Origin: Candidatus Dadabacteria bacterium
GTDB lineage: Bacteria > Desulfobacterota_D > UBA1144 > Nemesobacterales > Nemesobacteraceae
Direction of reading: 5' to 3'
Assembly: GCA_026709745.1 (NCBI GenBank)
Contig: JAPOSJ010000096.1
Span: 1-6,697, forward strand
Length of the DNA stretch: 6,697 nt
Positions within the stretch are counted from its first letter, which is position 1, and the number at the start of each line of letters is the position of its first letter. Below are positions 1-5,028 of this stretch, piece after piece. Under the pieces are notes generated by a model. The model was not told where the DNA came from. It saw only the letters and a list, made by a program, of their open reading frames with translations, and made no database searches. Position numbers and translations under genes: made by a program.

Positions 1-19
1 AGAAGATGGATTTATCTAG

Positions 20-35
20 ACTATGAATGGTTTTA
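20..35. repeat. 16-bp direct repeat, left copy
   Basis: The 16 bases actatgaatggtttta recur exactly at 837-852. This copy overlaps the stop codon of the 134-aa minus-strand gene, and the flanks keep partial similarity (atct followed by a few changed bases). By simple counting, a chance exact 16-mer repeat in 6.7 kb is unlikely. The two copies enclose the broken 44/134-aa gene. What lies left of position 20 is outside the window. Confidence 0.6.
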
Positions 36-437
36 ATAATCCGCATTTTTGTCCATCTTAAGCCGTTCAAAAATAGCGTCTCTCAACTCAATAGCTAAAA
101 CATCCAAAACATCTTGTTTTTTGAGACCTTTTCTATAAGCGGATTCTTCAATCTTATTTTCCATATCTGCTGATTTTGCTTTTTCCTCTACAATCTCAAA
201 ACAGTATTCTTGAATTTGATAGTGAGAGCGGTTTTCTAAAGCGGGAATTTTTTCACTAACAAGTTTTCTTGCTAAAATTTCTGCCCATTGGGAAAGATTG
301 AGACCTTGTGAAATTTCTTTACCTAAATCATTTAACTTGATGGGGCTTTCATTTGTGGCAGTTTTTGACGGAAGCCTATCGAAAATTCTTACAATATGAT
401 CTCTTATTGTTTCAAGTTCTTTACGCACTTCATCCAT
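33..437 (-). CDS. Hypothetical protein, probable C-terminal part of a frameshifted membrane-anchored protein
   Basis: A 134-residue, charged, mostly helical protein of unknown function. The first 25 residues form an amphipathic segment (MDEVRKELETIRDHIVRIF). A short stretch around residues 25-45 (LPSKTATNESPIKLNDLG) looks like a conserved module of hypothetical proteins that carry an N-terminal membrane helix, and the C-terminal helix ends RDAIFERLKMDKNADY. The ATG has no convincing SD site. Only 7 nt upstream ends a 44-aa reading frame with a membrane helix, in another frame. Removing one A from the AAAA run (minus strand, 454-457) would join the two into one protein of about 181 aa, so this is more likely the soluble part of a broken gene than an independent gene. 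Its coding DNA is AT-richer than the genes at 2232-4785, which suggests acquisition. I infer no function. Confidence 0.55.
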   Translation of the reverse strand: MDEVRKELETIRDHIVRIFDRLPSKTATNESPIKLNDLGKEISQGLNLSQWAEILARKLVSEKIPALENRSHYQIQEYCFEIVEEKAKSADMENKIEESAYRKGLKKQDVLDVLAIELRDAIFERLKMDKNADY

Positions 438-444
438 AAAATTT

Positions 445-579
445 TCAAATGTCTTTTATAGATGTGTCTACAGATCCCTCCCATTTGCCCTGTATCTTGG
501 ACGATGTGCGATAGTTTAATTTCAAAGTAATTATCACACCAAGCGCAATTATTGCTTGAAAAACCCAGTCGATATCCAT
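445..579 (-). CDS. Small membrane-helix protein, probable N-terminal part of the broken gene
   Basis: A 44-residue frame starting at ATG 579-577 and stopping at TGA 447-445. Residues 5-20 (WVFQAIIALGVIITLK) form one hydrophobic segment followed by a basic, polar tail (LNYRTSSKIQGKWEG). This is typical of an N-terminal membrane anchor with the rest of the protein in the cytoplasm. The SD site is poor: only a GGAA about 9 nt upstream. The frame ends 7 nt before the 134-aa frame. A one-base deletion in the AAAA run at 454-457 would continue it as SIKTFENFMDEV into that frame. It could be a genuine small protein translated just ahead of the 134-aa gene, but I favour one disrupted gene or a sequence error. 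Confidence 0.45.
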   Translation of the reverse strand: MDIDWVFQAIIALGVIITLKLNYRTSSKIQGKWEGSVDTSIKDI

Positions 580-792
580 GTTTTAATGTTCCAAATATGA
601 ACCGATAATTTGTAAACGTGGACACTCAAATTGCCCCGCTAATAAAATCAATCGTACCATAAGAGATATCTCTTTACAAATCTGCAGCATTCCCTATTTA
701 TTGTGTTTTTCCTTGAAATCATTAACAAAATAGACTAATACCAATAATGTTGTGGCTAAAACCTCTCTACTTTGTAAAGTGCATAATTACGG
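580..792. other. AT-rich intergenic stretch with no supported gene
   Basis: There is no convincing gene between the start of the 44-aa frame and the terminator of the next gene. The stretch holds a 14-bp perfect palindrome at 661-674 (aagagatatctctt), upstream of the minus-strand 44-aa frame, where an operator could lie. By chance alone a palindrome of this length is not rare in a window this size. No strong promoter was found for the broken gene. Confidence 0.4.
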
Positions 793-832
793 AAAAATTG
801 ATCCTACCTATGCCCCTCGCAGAGGTAGAATC
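793..832 (-). terminator. Intrinsic terminator of the 210-aa gene
   Basis: On the minus strand, directly after the TAA of the 210-aa gene, a 10-bp stem forms between gattctacct and aggtaggatc, with one G-U wobble and a 13-nt loop. The run aattttt follows at once. The shape, the T-tract and the position directly after the stop codon make this a good Rho-independent terminator. It implies that the broken gene at 33-579 is not cotranscribed with the 210-aa gene. Confidence 0.8.
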
Positions 833-1465
833 TTATACTATGAATGGTTTTACAACTGCTTTGGATCTCGACTCGTCAAGGTAAAGCGATGGGGAACTCT
901 GCCAGTCAGTGAATTTTTCGTAAATCTCACCTAATTTTTGTCTGACCGAGGTCCAGTGAAAATCCCATTCATGGTTTTTAGGTCGGTCGGAAAAAAACAT
1001 CTCGGAAAACACGGCACGTTCCTCAGCAAGCCCCTTTTCTGCTATCCATCCCGTCCTGACGTTTGCATAGCCGCTTGCAAAACCCATTGCCAGCGTGCCC
1101 TCAAGACCGAGTCTTTTCACAGCTGCGGTAACAAGCTCTACATAAACATATAGGGCCTCCGTTGTGACATAGCCATTCTGCGGGAATTTCTCCTGGAATT
1201 TATGCAAATTTTTAACGAAATACATGGGATAATAAGTTGGAGAGTAAAGGGAAACAGATTTCGTAGGACTTCCAAGCGGTTCGCGCGCTATTGTTTCTCC
1301 CGAGATTGTCCTGAGCATGAAATCATCTCCGCAGAAATCCCCGGTATCGCCGCAAAGAGCAAGAGAAACTCTTATGTTCTCCCATTCCTCGCGGGCTATT
1401 TCCTCAGCTCGCACTATCTCGCTTGCAGTCTCATCCGCAGAAATAAGTTCTTCAAGTGATGGCAT
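833..1465 (-). CDS. Hypothetical protein, 210 aa, family not recognised
   Basis: A 210-residue soluble protein with no signal peptide or membrane helix. The N-terminal 30 residues are acidic and helical (many Glu and Ala, EEIAREEWENIR). The middle is aromatic and Tyr-rich (YSPTYYPMYFVKNLHKFQEK, about residues 73-92). A helical part (VYVELVTAAVKRLGLEG) leads into a Gly-rich turn (MGFASGYANVRTGW), and the C-terminal part has several Trp residues. I see no catalytic motif I can name. The ATG is the first possible start because TGA lies three codons upstream in frame. A GGGAG at 1479-1483 is 13 nt from the ATG, a little far for an SD site. A promoter (1491-1518) precedes the gene and a strong terminator follows, so it is a single-gene transcript. 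The last few codons overlap the 16-bp repeat, so the C-terminal tail could have been altered by a recombination event. Confidence 0.75.
   Translation of the reverse strand: MPSLEELISADETASEIVRAEEIAREEWENIRVSLALCGDTGDFCGDDFMLRTISGETIAREPLGSPTKSVSLYSPTYYPMYFVKNLHKFQEKFPQNGYVTTEALYVYVELVTAAVKRLGLEGTLAMGFASGYANVRTGWIAEKGLAEERAVFSEMFFSDRPKNHEWDFHWTSVRQKLGEIYEKFTDWQSSPSLYLDESRSKAVVKPFIV
837..852. repeat. 16-bp direct repeat, right copy (inside 3' end of the 210-aa gene)
   Basis: This is an exact second copy of the 16 bases at 20-35. It encodes residues KPFI and neighbours at the extreme C-terminus of the 210-aa protein, immediately before the stop codon and terminator. One repeat copy in a gene's 3' end and a second beyond a short AT-rich insert resembles the layout of a site-specific or duplicative insertion. 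No recombinase gene is visible, so this remains an inference. Confidence 0.6.
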
Positions 1466-1490
1466 ATGGAATCAGAATCTCCCGTGCTTC

Positions 1491-1518
1491 AATATACATA
1501 TACGCGAGGATTTATCAA
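1491..1518 (-). promoter_or_regulatory. Sigma70-like promoter for the 210-aa gene
   Basis: On the minus strand, TTGATA (1518-1513) and TATATT (1496-1491) are separated by 16 nt, close to the consensus -35 and -10 elements. The expected start of transcription is near 1484, which gives a leader of about 19 nt that just includes the GGGAG at 1483-1479. This is pattern recognition only. Confidence 0.6.
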
Positions 1519-1574
1519 AAAAAGGGGAATTACATCATTCTGAAAATTCTAAGGGGTGATAACGCTAAGGAAAA

Positions 1575-1808
1575 TTACTTGGGAAGACCATCTTCACACT
1601 TTTCATATCCAAGTAACTCAAATGCAGCTAGAAATTCAGATATGGTTTCTTCAATAGCAATACTATCTGGCCAATGTGAAAAACCATATTTATCTGGCCA
1701 CCACTTAGTTTGGCAGTTAGCCGCCCATGCGATGCAATTATAATTTCCTGTTGCAGGACTTGTTATACGGTAATTAGAGGATTTAAGTTTAGGGAATTTC
1801 TTCTTCAA
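1575..1808 (-). CDS. Truncated DUF7689-like hypothetical protein
   Basis: This 77-residue frame carries the recognisable N-terminal half of a widespread bacterial hypothetical family, which I recall as DUF7689. The pattern runs FPKL, then SNYRITSPATGNYNCIAWAA (residues 11-30), a WWPD and HWPD segment, and a helix FLAAFELLGYEKCEDG. From memory, full members run to about 140-170 aa with a second half holding a His-Ala-Ala-type motif and a terminal His. That half is absent here, and I find no trace of it in the downstream frames up to 1466. The start is unusual. The only in-frame candidate is TTG at 1808-1806, directly after the TGA of the previous gene and without an SD site. The gene may be a decaying remnant expressed, if at all, by coupling to its neighbour. 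The function of the family is unknown to me. Confidence 0.6.
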   Translation of the reverse strand: MKKKFPKLKSSNYRITSPATGNYNCIAWAANCQTKWWPDKYGFSHWPDSIAIEETISEFLAAFELLGYEKCEDGLPK

Positions 1809-2129
1809 TCAGAGTAGGGGACATTTTTTTTCAATCCACAATATCCATATCCGAGCAATCTCCGGCATATTGCCACGAACATCCTTGGGAATTGTTGGAC
1901 CATCTCCTATTATGGCTTGAAGGGCGGGAAACCAAAAACGAGGATTATTCTGGTTTTTTTTAAGATCTTTAATGATAAAAGGAACAATATCTTTTCCCAT
2001 TTTAATTATTTCTTGGTATGACGCATTGTTAACTATGACCGAAGATGATGAAACAAATTGAGTTTCTTTTTTCCACATTTCTAGCAAAATAGAAAATCTT
2101 AAATGTTTTGATTGCAATATGATATACAC
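1809..2129 (-). CDS. Hypothetical protein of the family often found beside DUF7689-like genes
   Basis: A 106-residue protein resembling a family of small hypothetical proteins with the order HLRFSILLEMWKKET (residues 9-23), SYQEIIKMGKDIVPFIIKDL (37-56), a WFPALQAIIG segment (66-75), RGNMPEIARIWILW (85-98) and a short charged end. I recall these as commonly adjacent to DUF7689-like genes, and the same pairing is seen here. The listed start is GTG at 2129-2127, two codons after an in-frame TAA. TTG at 2117 or ATG at residue 18 are alternatives, but the ATG would remove part of the conserved LRF segment. No strong SD site is visible. The gene is AT-rich relative to the cupin and nitrilase genes. 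It ends in TGA followed directly, in the same frame, by the TTG of the 77-aa gene. Confidence 0.65.
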   Translation of the reverse strand: MYIILQSKHLRFSILLEMWKKETQFVSSSSVIVNNASYQEIIKMGKDIVPFIIKDLKKNQNNPRFWFPALQAIIGDGPTIPKDVRGNMPEIARIWILWIEKKCPLL

Positions 2130-2220
2130 CGGTTATTCAAATGATTTTGCTAACTGACCCCATTGTTTCGGCTCCTTGCTTGCTTATAAGAGACCCTGTC
2201 AAGTCAAATACATAATTCCC

Positions 2221-2238
2221 AAAAAACCGCCCTAGGGC
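2221..2238 (-). terminator. Possible weak terminator after the DCC-family gene
   Basis: On the minus strand the palindrome gccctagggc (2238-2229), which includes the TAG stop, is followed by gg and six T residues. The loop is too tight for the full stem, so only a short GC hairpin can form. It is compatible with a weak intrinsic terminator, but I would not rely on it. Confidence 0.3.
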
Positions 2239-2678
2239 AGAAACCTCTCCCTCTCCGCGGCAGATGGTATGCGGCAGATTTCCCTTTTTCTGAAAAGACG
2301 GTAACGGTTCCTTGACATAATACCGTAAAAATAATCCTTAACCGTCCGGGGAACATGTATAAGCAAAGCGGGAACCTTCCAGAGACCCCCAAGTCTCTTC
2401 AGAACCAGCAAAACTGCATCGGCCCCCTCGTAAACACCCTCTTCGTCTGCGTAGGCTATCTTCCAGTCGCGCGAGGGTTCTTCCTGGCATAGCGAGAACC
2501 GCACGGCGGTCTCGCCCTGCACAGGGGAGAAAAATATTTCCGCGCGGGCATCCGCCCACATCACGAAGTTGACAAACATGTTGCAGCCCCCGCACACGCC
2601 GTCAAAAAAAATCACCGGTTTTTCTGATCCTGGAATCTGTCTCTCCTGTTTATGTAAGCTCCCGTATGAGGGCTTCAT
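2232..2678 (-). CDS. Thiol-disulfide oxidoreductase DCC family protein (DUF393)
   Basis: A 148-residue protein of the DCC family, small thioredoxin-like proteins of largely unknown substrate that are expected to exchange disulfides. The signature FFDGVCGGCNMFVNFV is at residues 24-39, with the redox pair Cys29 and Cys32. It is followed by FSPVQGETA (50-58), a DAVLLVLKRLGGLW helix (87-100), HVPRTVKDYFY, and the typical end NRYRLFRKREICRIP. Length and motif order are normal. The start is unclear. ATG 2678-2676 overlaps the upstream cupin gene by 29 nt and has no SD site. A clear AGGAGA (2647-2642) lies just after the cupin stop, and the codon 5 nt beyond it in this frame is ATT (2636-2634), which would give a 134-aa product starting just before GSEKPVIFF. 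The gene is probably cotranscribed with the cupin. Confidence 0.85.
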   Translation of the reverse strand: MKPSYGSLHKQERQIPGSEKPVIFFDGVCGGCNMFVNFVMWADARAEIFFSPVQGETAVRFSLCQEEPSRDWKIAYADEEGVYEGADAVLLVLKRLGGLWKVPALLIHVPRTVKDYFYGIMSRNRYRLFRKREICRIPSAAERERFLP

Positions 2679-3123
2679 GCTGTGGAAAACGGAGCATGAG
2701 GCTATCAAGTGCTCCCAGTTCGAAATCCTCAAACTCAAACCCCGGAGCCATGGTAGTTCCCATAAAAGCGTATCCGTACTCTCCTTCCACCACCATGGCG
2801 CCCTGCCAGGTTCCCTTCGGGACTACAAGCTGGATTCTCTGTCCGGAGGGAAGGTTATCGCCCATAAACACTATCCTTGATTCTCCGGTCGGGTACAGAA
2901 GAAGCATCTGAACCGGGTCGCCGAAGTAAAAGTGGAAAATCTCATCTGAATTCACCCTGTGCATCTTGGAATTTTCCCCAGAAGTTATCAGGTAATAGAT
3001 AGCGGTTGATAGACTTCGGTCCTCCGCGGCCATTTCGTCGCTCCTGTAAGTCTCTTTGTAGTAGCCTCCCTCGCCGGGAAGTCTTTTTAATCCAAGTCTC
3101 TGTATAAGGTGATCGGCTTTCAT
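2650..3123 (-). CDS. Cupin superfamily protein, DUF985 (cupin_5) type
   Basis: A 157-residue single-domain beta-barrel protein of the DUF985 family, related in fold to RmlC-like sugar epimerases but without an assigned reaction. Family signatures are in order: PGEGGYYKETYRSDEM (16-31), STAIYYLI (39-46), MHRVNSDEIFHFYFGDPV (54-71, with His55, Glu61 and His64 as likely pocket or metal ligands), VVPKGTWQGA (100-109) and APGFEFEDFEL (126-136). The length is full for the family. The start is certain: GGAGG (3134-3130) lies 6 nt before the ATG. The gene heads a two-gene minus-strand unit with the DCC-family gene and is divergent from the 135-aa gene across a 96-nt region. A sugar or small polar ligand is an inference from the fold only. 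Confidence 0.9.
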   Translation of the reverse strand: MKADHLIQRLGLKRLPGEGGYYKETYRSDEMAAEDRSLSTAIYYLITSGENSKMHRVNSDEIFHFYFGDPVQMLLLYPTGESRIVFMGDNLPSGQRIQLVVPKGTWQGAMVVEGEYGYAFMGTTMAPGFEFEDFELGALDSLMLRFPQHEALIRELT

Positions 3124-3141
3124 GGTTTTCCTCCAGTAAAA

Positions 3142-3173
3142 TTGTTAAAACCAAATCGGCAATATAGTATAAT
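3142..3173 (+). promoter_or_regulatory. Divergent promoter region, plus-strand -10 TATAAT
   Basis: A perfect TATAAT at 3168-3173 lies upstream of the 135-aa gene. Possible -35 elements are TTGTTA (3142-3147, spacer 20 nt) or TTAAAA (3145-3150, spacer 17 nt), neither ideal. The same bases read TATACT on the minus strand (3172-3167) and could serve the cupin gene. The two divergent units may therefore share overlapping promoters in the 96-nt gap. Confidence 0.45.
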
Positions 3174-3219
3174 ACGCAAAGTCGATTTAACCATACCCAG
3201 AAGAAAAGGAGAGATAAGA

Positions 3220-3627
3220 ATGTCAGAAGAAGATACAAAGCCACAGGGGGAAACAAATTCCGAAGAGGGATCCGCGGATCAGTTCATGAATTCCATAAAC
3301 ATGGCTTTTAACCTCGGAGTCTCTGCCCATCAGGCATCTGGGCAGTCAAAAAGCGTCGTTGAGATAGCAACCGAACTAGGCAATCAGATATACCAGAATT
3401 TCGCGCAGGCATACAGTGGCGAGATAAACGAGGCATTTCTTAAGGCAAACACCGAATATTTTCTCCAGATAGCCCTTATGGGGTACATAATTCCGGGTGT
3501 GTGTGCCTTTGATAACGACTTCAAGCAGAAACTTTTCGATCTCGTCTATGCAAGAGCGAAGCAGAACCAGCAGCGCCAGGCAGAAAGTGATGGGACACCC
3601 CCGGGCGGAAGCAGGATAATAACCTGA
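3220..3627 (+). CDS. Hypothetical acidic protein, 135 aa, upstream of the nitrilase
   Basis: I do not recognise this protein. ATG 3220 is chosen over an in-frame ATG at 3109 because AGGAGA (3207-3212) lies 7 nt before it, and because the longer form would overlap the cupin start and the promoter. Residues 1-20 are acidic and disordered (MSEEDTKPQGETNSEEGSAD). Residues 21-115 are predicted by eye to be helical, with a hydrophobic stretch around 82-96 (LQIALMGYIIPGVCA) that could be a buried helix or, less likely, a membrane segment. The tail is Gln/Arg-rich, then Pro/Gly-rich (NQQRQAESDGTPPGGSRIIT). There is no catalytic motif. It lies 21 nt ahead of the nitrilase with no terminator between, so the two are probably cotranscribed. 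A supporting role for the nitrilase is only a guess from position. Confidence 0.8.
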   Translation: MSEEDTKPQGETNSEEGSADQFMNSINMAFNLGVSAHQASGQSKSVVEIATELGNQIYQNFAQAYSGEINEAFLKANTEYFLQIALMGYIIPGVCAFDNDFKQKLFDLVYARAKQNQQRQAESDGTPPGGSRIIT

Positions 3628-3648
3628 GCCCACTTACTACCAAGGCTC

Positions 3649-4785
3649 ATGAGAAAAGTTTTAGGCGGCAGGGAAAAAGTAAAAGTCGCGGTGGCCCAGA
3701 CGGCTCCCGTGTGCATGGACAAATGCCGGACAATTGAAAAGGCCTGCAGTGTGATAAGAGAAGCCGGGGGCAATGGGGCGGAACTCATCGCCTTTCCCGA
3801 AGCATTCATACCCGGCTATCCGGCCTACTACACAGTCGGCTACGAAACTCCTCCCCATGACTGGACAGACTTTATGATTGCCCTTCAGGACAACTCCATA
3901 GTAATTCCCGGAGAGGACACCGAAGCGCTAGCGGAGGCGGCACTTGCGGCAGACATCCACGTGGTGATAGGCTGCAATGAGCTTGATGACCGCAAGGGAA
4001 GCCGCACCGTATATAACTCTCTTCTTTTTATATCACGTGAAGGCAAGGTGCTCGGCAGGCACAGAAAACTGATGCCAACTTACACAGAGAGAATATACTG
4101 GGGCCAGGGGGATGGAAGCGACATAACGACCTATGACACCGACATAGGAAGAATAGGAGGGCTTGTCTGCTGGGAGAATCACATGATTCTCGTTAGGGCG
4201 GCAATGGTTTACAGCGGACAGGACTTTCACGTTGCGGTGTGGCCCGGGAACTGGAAAAGGGGCGATGAAAAACTTCTTGCTGCGGAAACCGAGGATCCGG
4301 GAGCCGGATGTACCGTGCAGCCACTCATAAGGGTTCACGCATTTGAATCAGGGGCGTTTGTGCTGAGTGCATGCGGATATCTTGATGACAATGATTTTCC
4401 CGAGAGGTGGCACTACATGCGCGATGGAAACCATATGAACTACGACTGGGCGCGTGGCGGAAGCTCTATAGTGAATCCCGCTGGCAGGTACCTGTCCCCA
4501 CCTCACTTTGAAAAAGACTCGATACTCTATGCCGACTGCTACGCTAACCAGATAAAGGCGGTGAAAGCAGTTTTTGACTCTCTTGGCCACTATTCGAGAT
4601 GGGATGTCGCGAAGCTCCTCATTGATAGGGAAAAACGAGAACCCGTCATGGAGAGGTTTACAAAATTCCAAATTCCCTCCAGAGCAATAAAAAGGATTTC
4701 GGAGGAGTATGAAGTCTCAGAGGAAAAACTGGAAGCAATCGCTGAGGAGATAGTAAAGCTTGGCGATTCTGGCTATCAGTGCTGA
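3649..4785 (+). CDS. Nitrilase (carbon-nitrogen hydrolase, true nitrilase branch)
   Basis: A 378-residue cytoplasmic enzyme expected to hydrolyse a nitrile to the carboxylic acid and ammonia (EC 3.5.5.1-like). The Glu-Lys-Cys triad is intact. Glu51 is in FPEAFIPGYP, Lys140 in RHRKLMPT, and Cys174 in GGLVCWENH. The accessory Glu147 is in TERIYWGQGDGSD. The C-terminal signatures of the branch are present (SSIVNPAGRYL, 272-282; GHYSRWDVAKLLID, 313-326). The last 50 residues form a charged helical extension (EEYEVSEEKLEAIAEEI), which makes the protein slightly longer than many bacterial nitrilases. True nitrilases usually form helical oligomers. ATG 3649 is the only good start before the first strand VKVAVAQTAP, but its SD site is weak (aagg, 4 nt away), so it may depend on coupling to the upstream gene. 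The substrate cannot be read from the sequence. Cyanide hydratase or aliphatic nitrilase activity are alternatives. Confidence 0.92.
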   Translation: MRKVLGGREKVKVAVAQTAPVCMDKCRTIEKACSVIREAGGNGAELIAFPEAFIPGYPAYYTVGYETPPHDWTDFMIALQDNSIVIPGEDTEALAEAALAADIHVVIGCNELDDRKGSRTVYNSLLFISREGKVLGRHRKLMPTYTERIYWGQGDGSDITTYDTDIGRIGGLVCWENHMILVRAAMVYSGQDFHVAVWPGNWKRGDEKLLAAETEDPGAGCTVQPLIRVHAFESGAFVLSACGYLDDNDFPERWHYMRDGNHMNYDWARGGSSIVNPAGRYLSPPHFEKDSILYADCYANQIKAVKAVFDSLGHYSRWDVAKLLIDREKREPVMERFTKFQIPSRAIKRISEEYEVSEEKLEAIAEEIVKLGDSGYQC

Positions 4786-4807
4786 TCATTAAGGGTCGTA
4801 GTATGAC

Positions 4808-4836
4808 TTGATATTCATCATTTTTGATGGTATGAT
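4808..4836 (+). promoter_or_regulatory. Sigma70-like promoter upstream of the Cache-domain gene
   Basis: TTGATA (4808-4813) and TATGAT (4831-4836) are separated by exactly 17 nt. Transcription would start near 4843, leaving a leader of about 186 nt before the ATG at 5029. The spacer contains an inverted repeat, catca-tttt-tgatg (4816-4829), placed where a repressor could block polymerase. A second possible -10 (TATAAA, 4969-4974) nearer the gene lacks a good -35. Confidence 0.55.
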
Positions 4837-4983
4837 AGGATAAAATATAGGTTTATAATGCCTTGCCAAAGTGTCAGGTACATCAGAATCAAGAAAAATT
4901 TATAAGGGTAGTTTGCTTGGTTTACGGAAAAAGCTGGCCGATAAAGTCATGAGTTTTTAGGAAGTGCATATAAATTATTCGTA

Positions 4984-4998
4984 TCTGAAATTTTCAGA
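4984..4998. promoter_or_regulatory. 15-nt palindrome just upstream of the Cache-gene ribosome site
   Basis: The sequence tctgaaattttcaga has 7-bp arms around one central base. It lies 16 nt before the AGGAGG of the downstream gene. It could be a dimeric regulator site or a small hairpin near the ribosome site. The evidence is symmetry and position only. Confidence 0.3.
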
Positions 4999-5028
4999 AA
5001 ACAAATCATGTTGTAGGAGGATGTTTTT

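Noticed and set aside
404..625. 73-aa minus-strand open frame
   Set aside because: It overlaps the 44-aa frame, which has a far more protein-like membrane-anchor sequence. This one is Cys- and His-rich noise.
661..674. 14-bp perfect palindrome aagagatatctctt
   Set aside because: Self-complementary 14-mers are expected by chance at close to this frequency in a window this long, so it is not claimed as a regulator site.
752..934. 60-aa plus-strand open frame
   Set aside because: It runs across the terminator hairpin and the 3' end of the 210-aa gene. No SD site, GTG start, no recognisable sequence.
2569..2911. Plus-strand frames opposite the cupin and DCC-family genes
   Set aside because: They are antisense shadows of two clearly recognised minus-strand genes.
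3109..3219. Upstream extension of the 135-aa gene to ATG 3109
   Set aside because: It would overlap the cupin start and include the TATAAT promoter. ATG 3220 has a good SD site.
4033..4671. Minus-strand frames inside the nitrilase
   Set aside because: They are shadows of a gene with an intact catalytic triad.
4776..4788. Short inverted repeat atcag-tg-ctgat at the nitrilase stop codon
   Set aside because: The loop is too short for a hairpin and no T-run follows, so it is not a terminator.
4843..5014. Possible cyclic-dinucleotide (GEMM-like) riboswitch in the leader
   Set aside because: Fragments such as acggaaaaagctgg loosely recall the class, but the conserved order and paired stems are not there.
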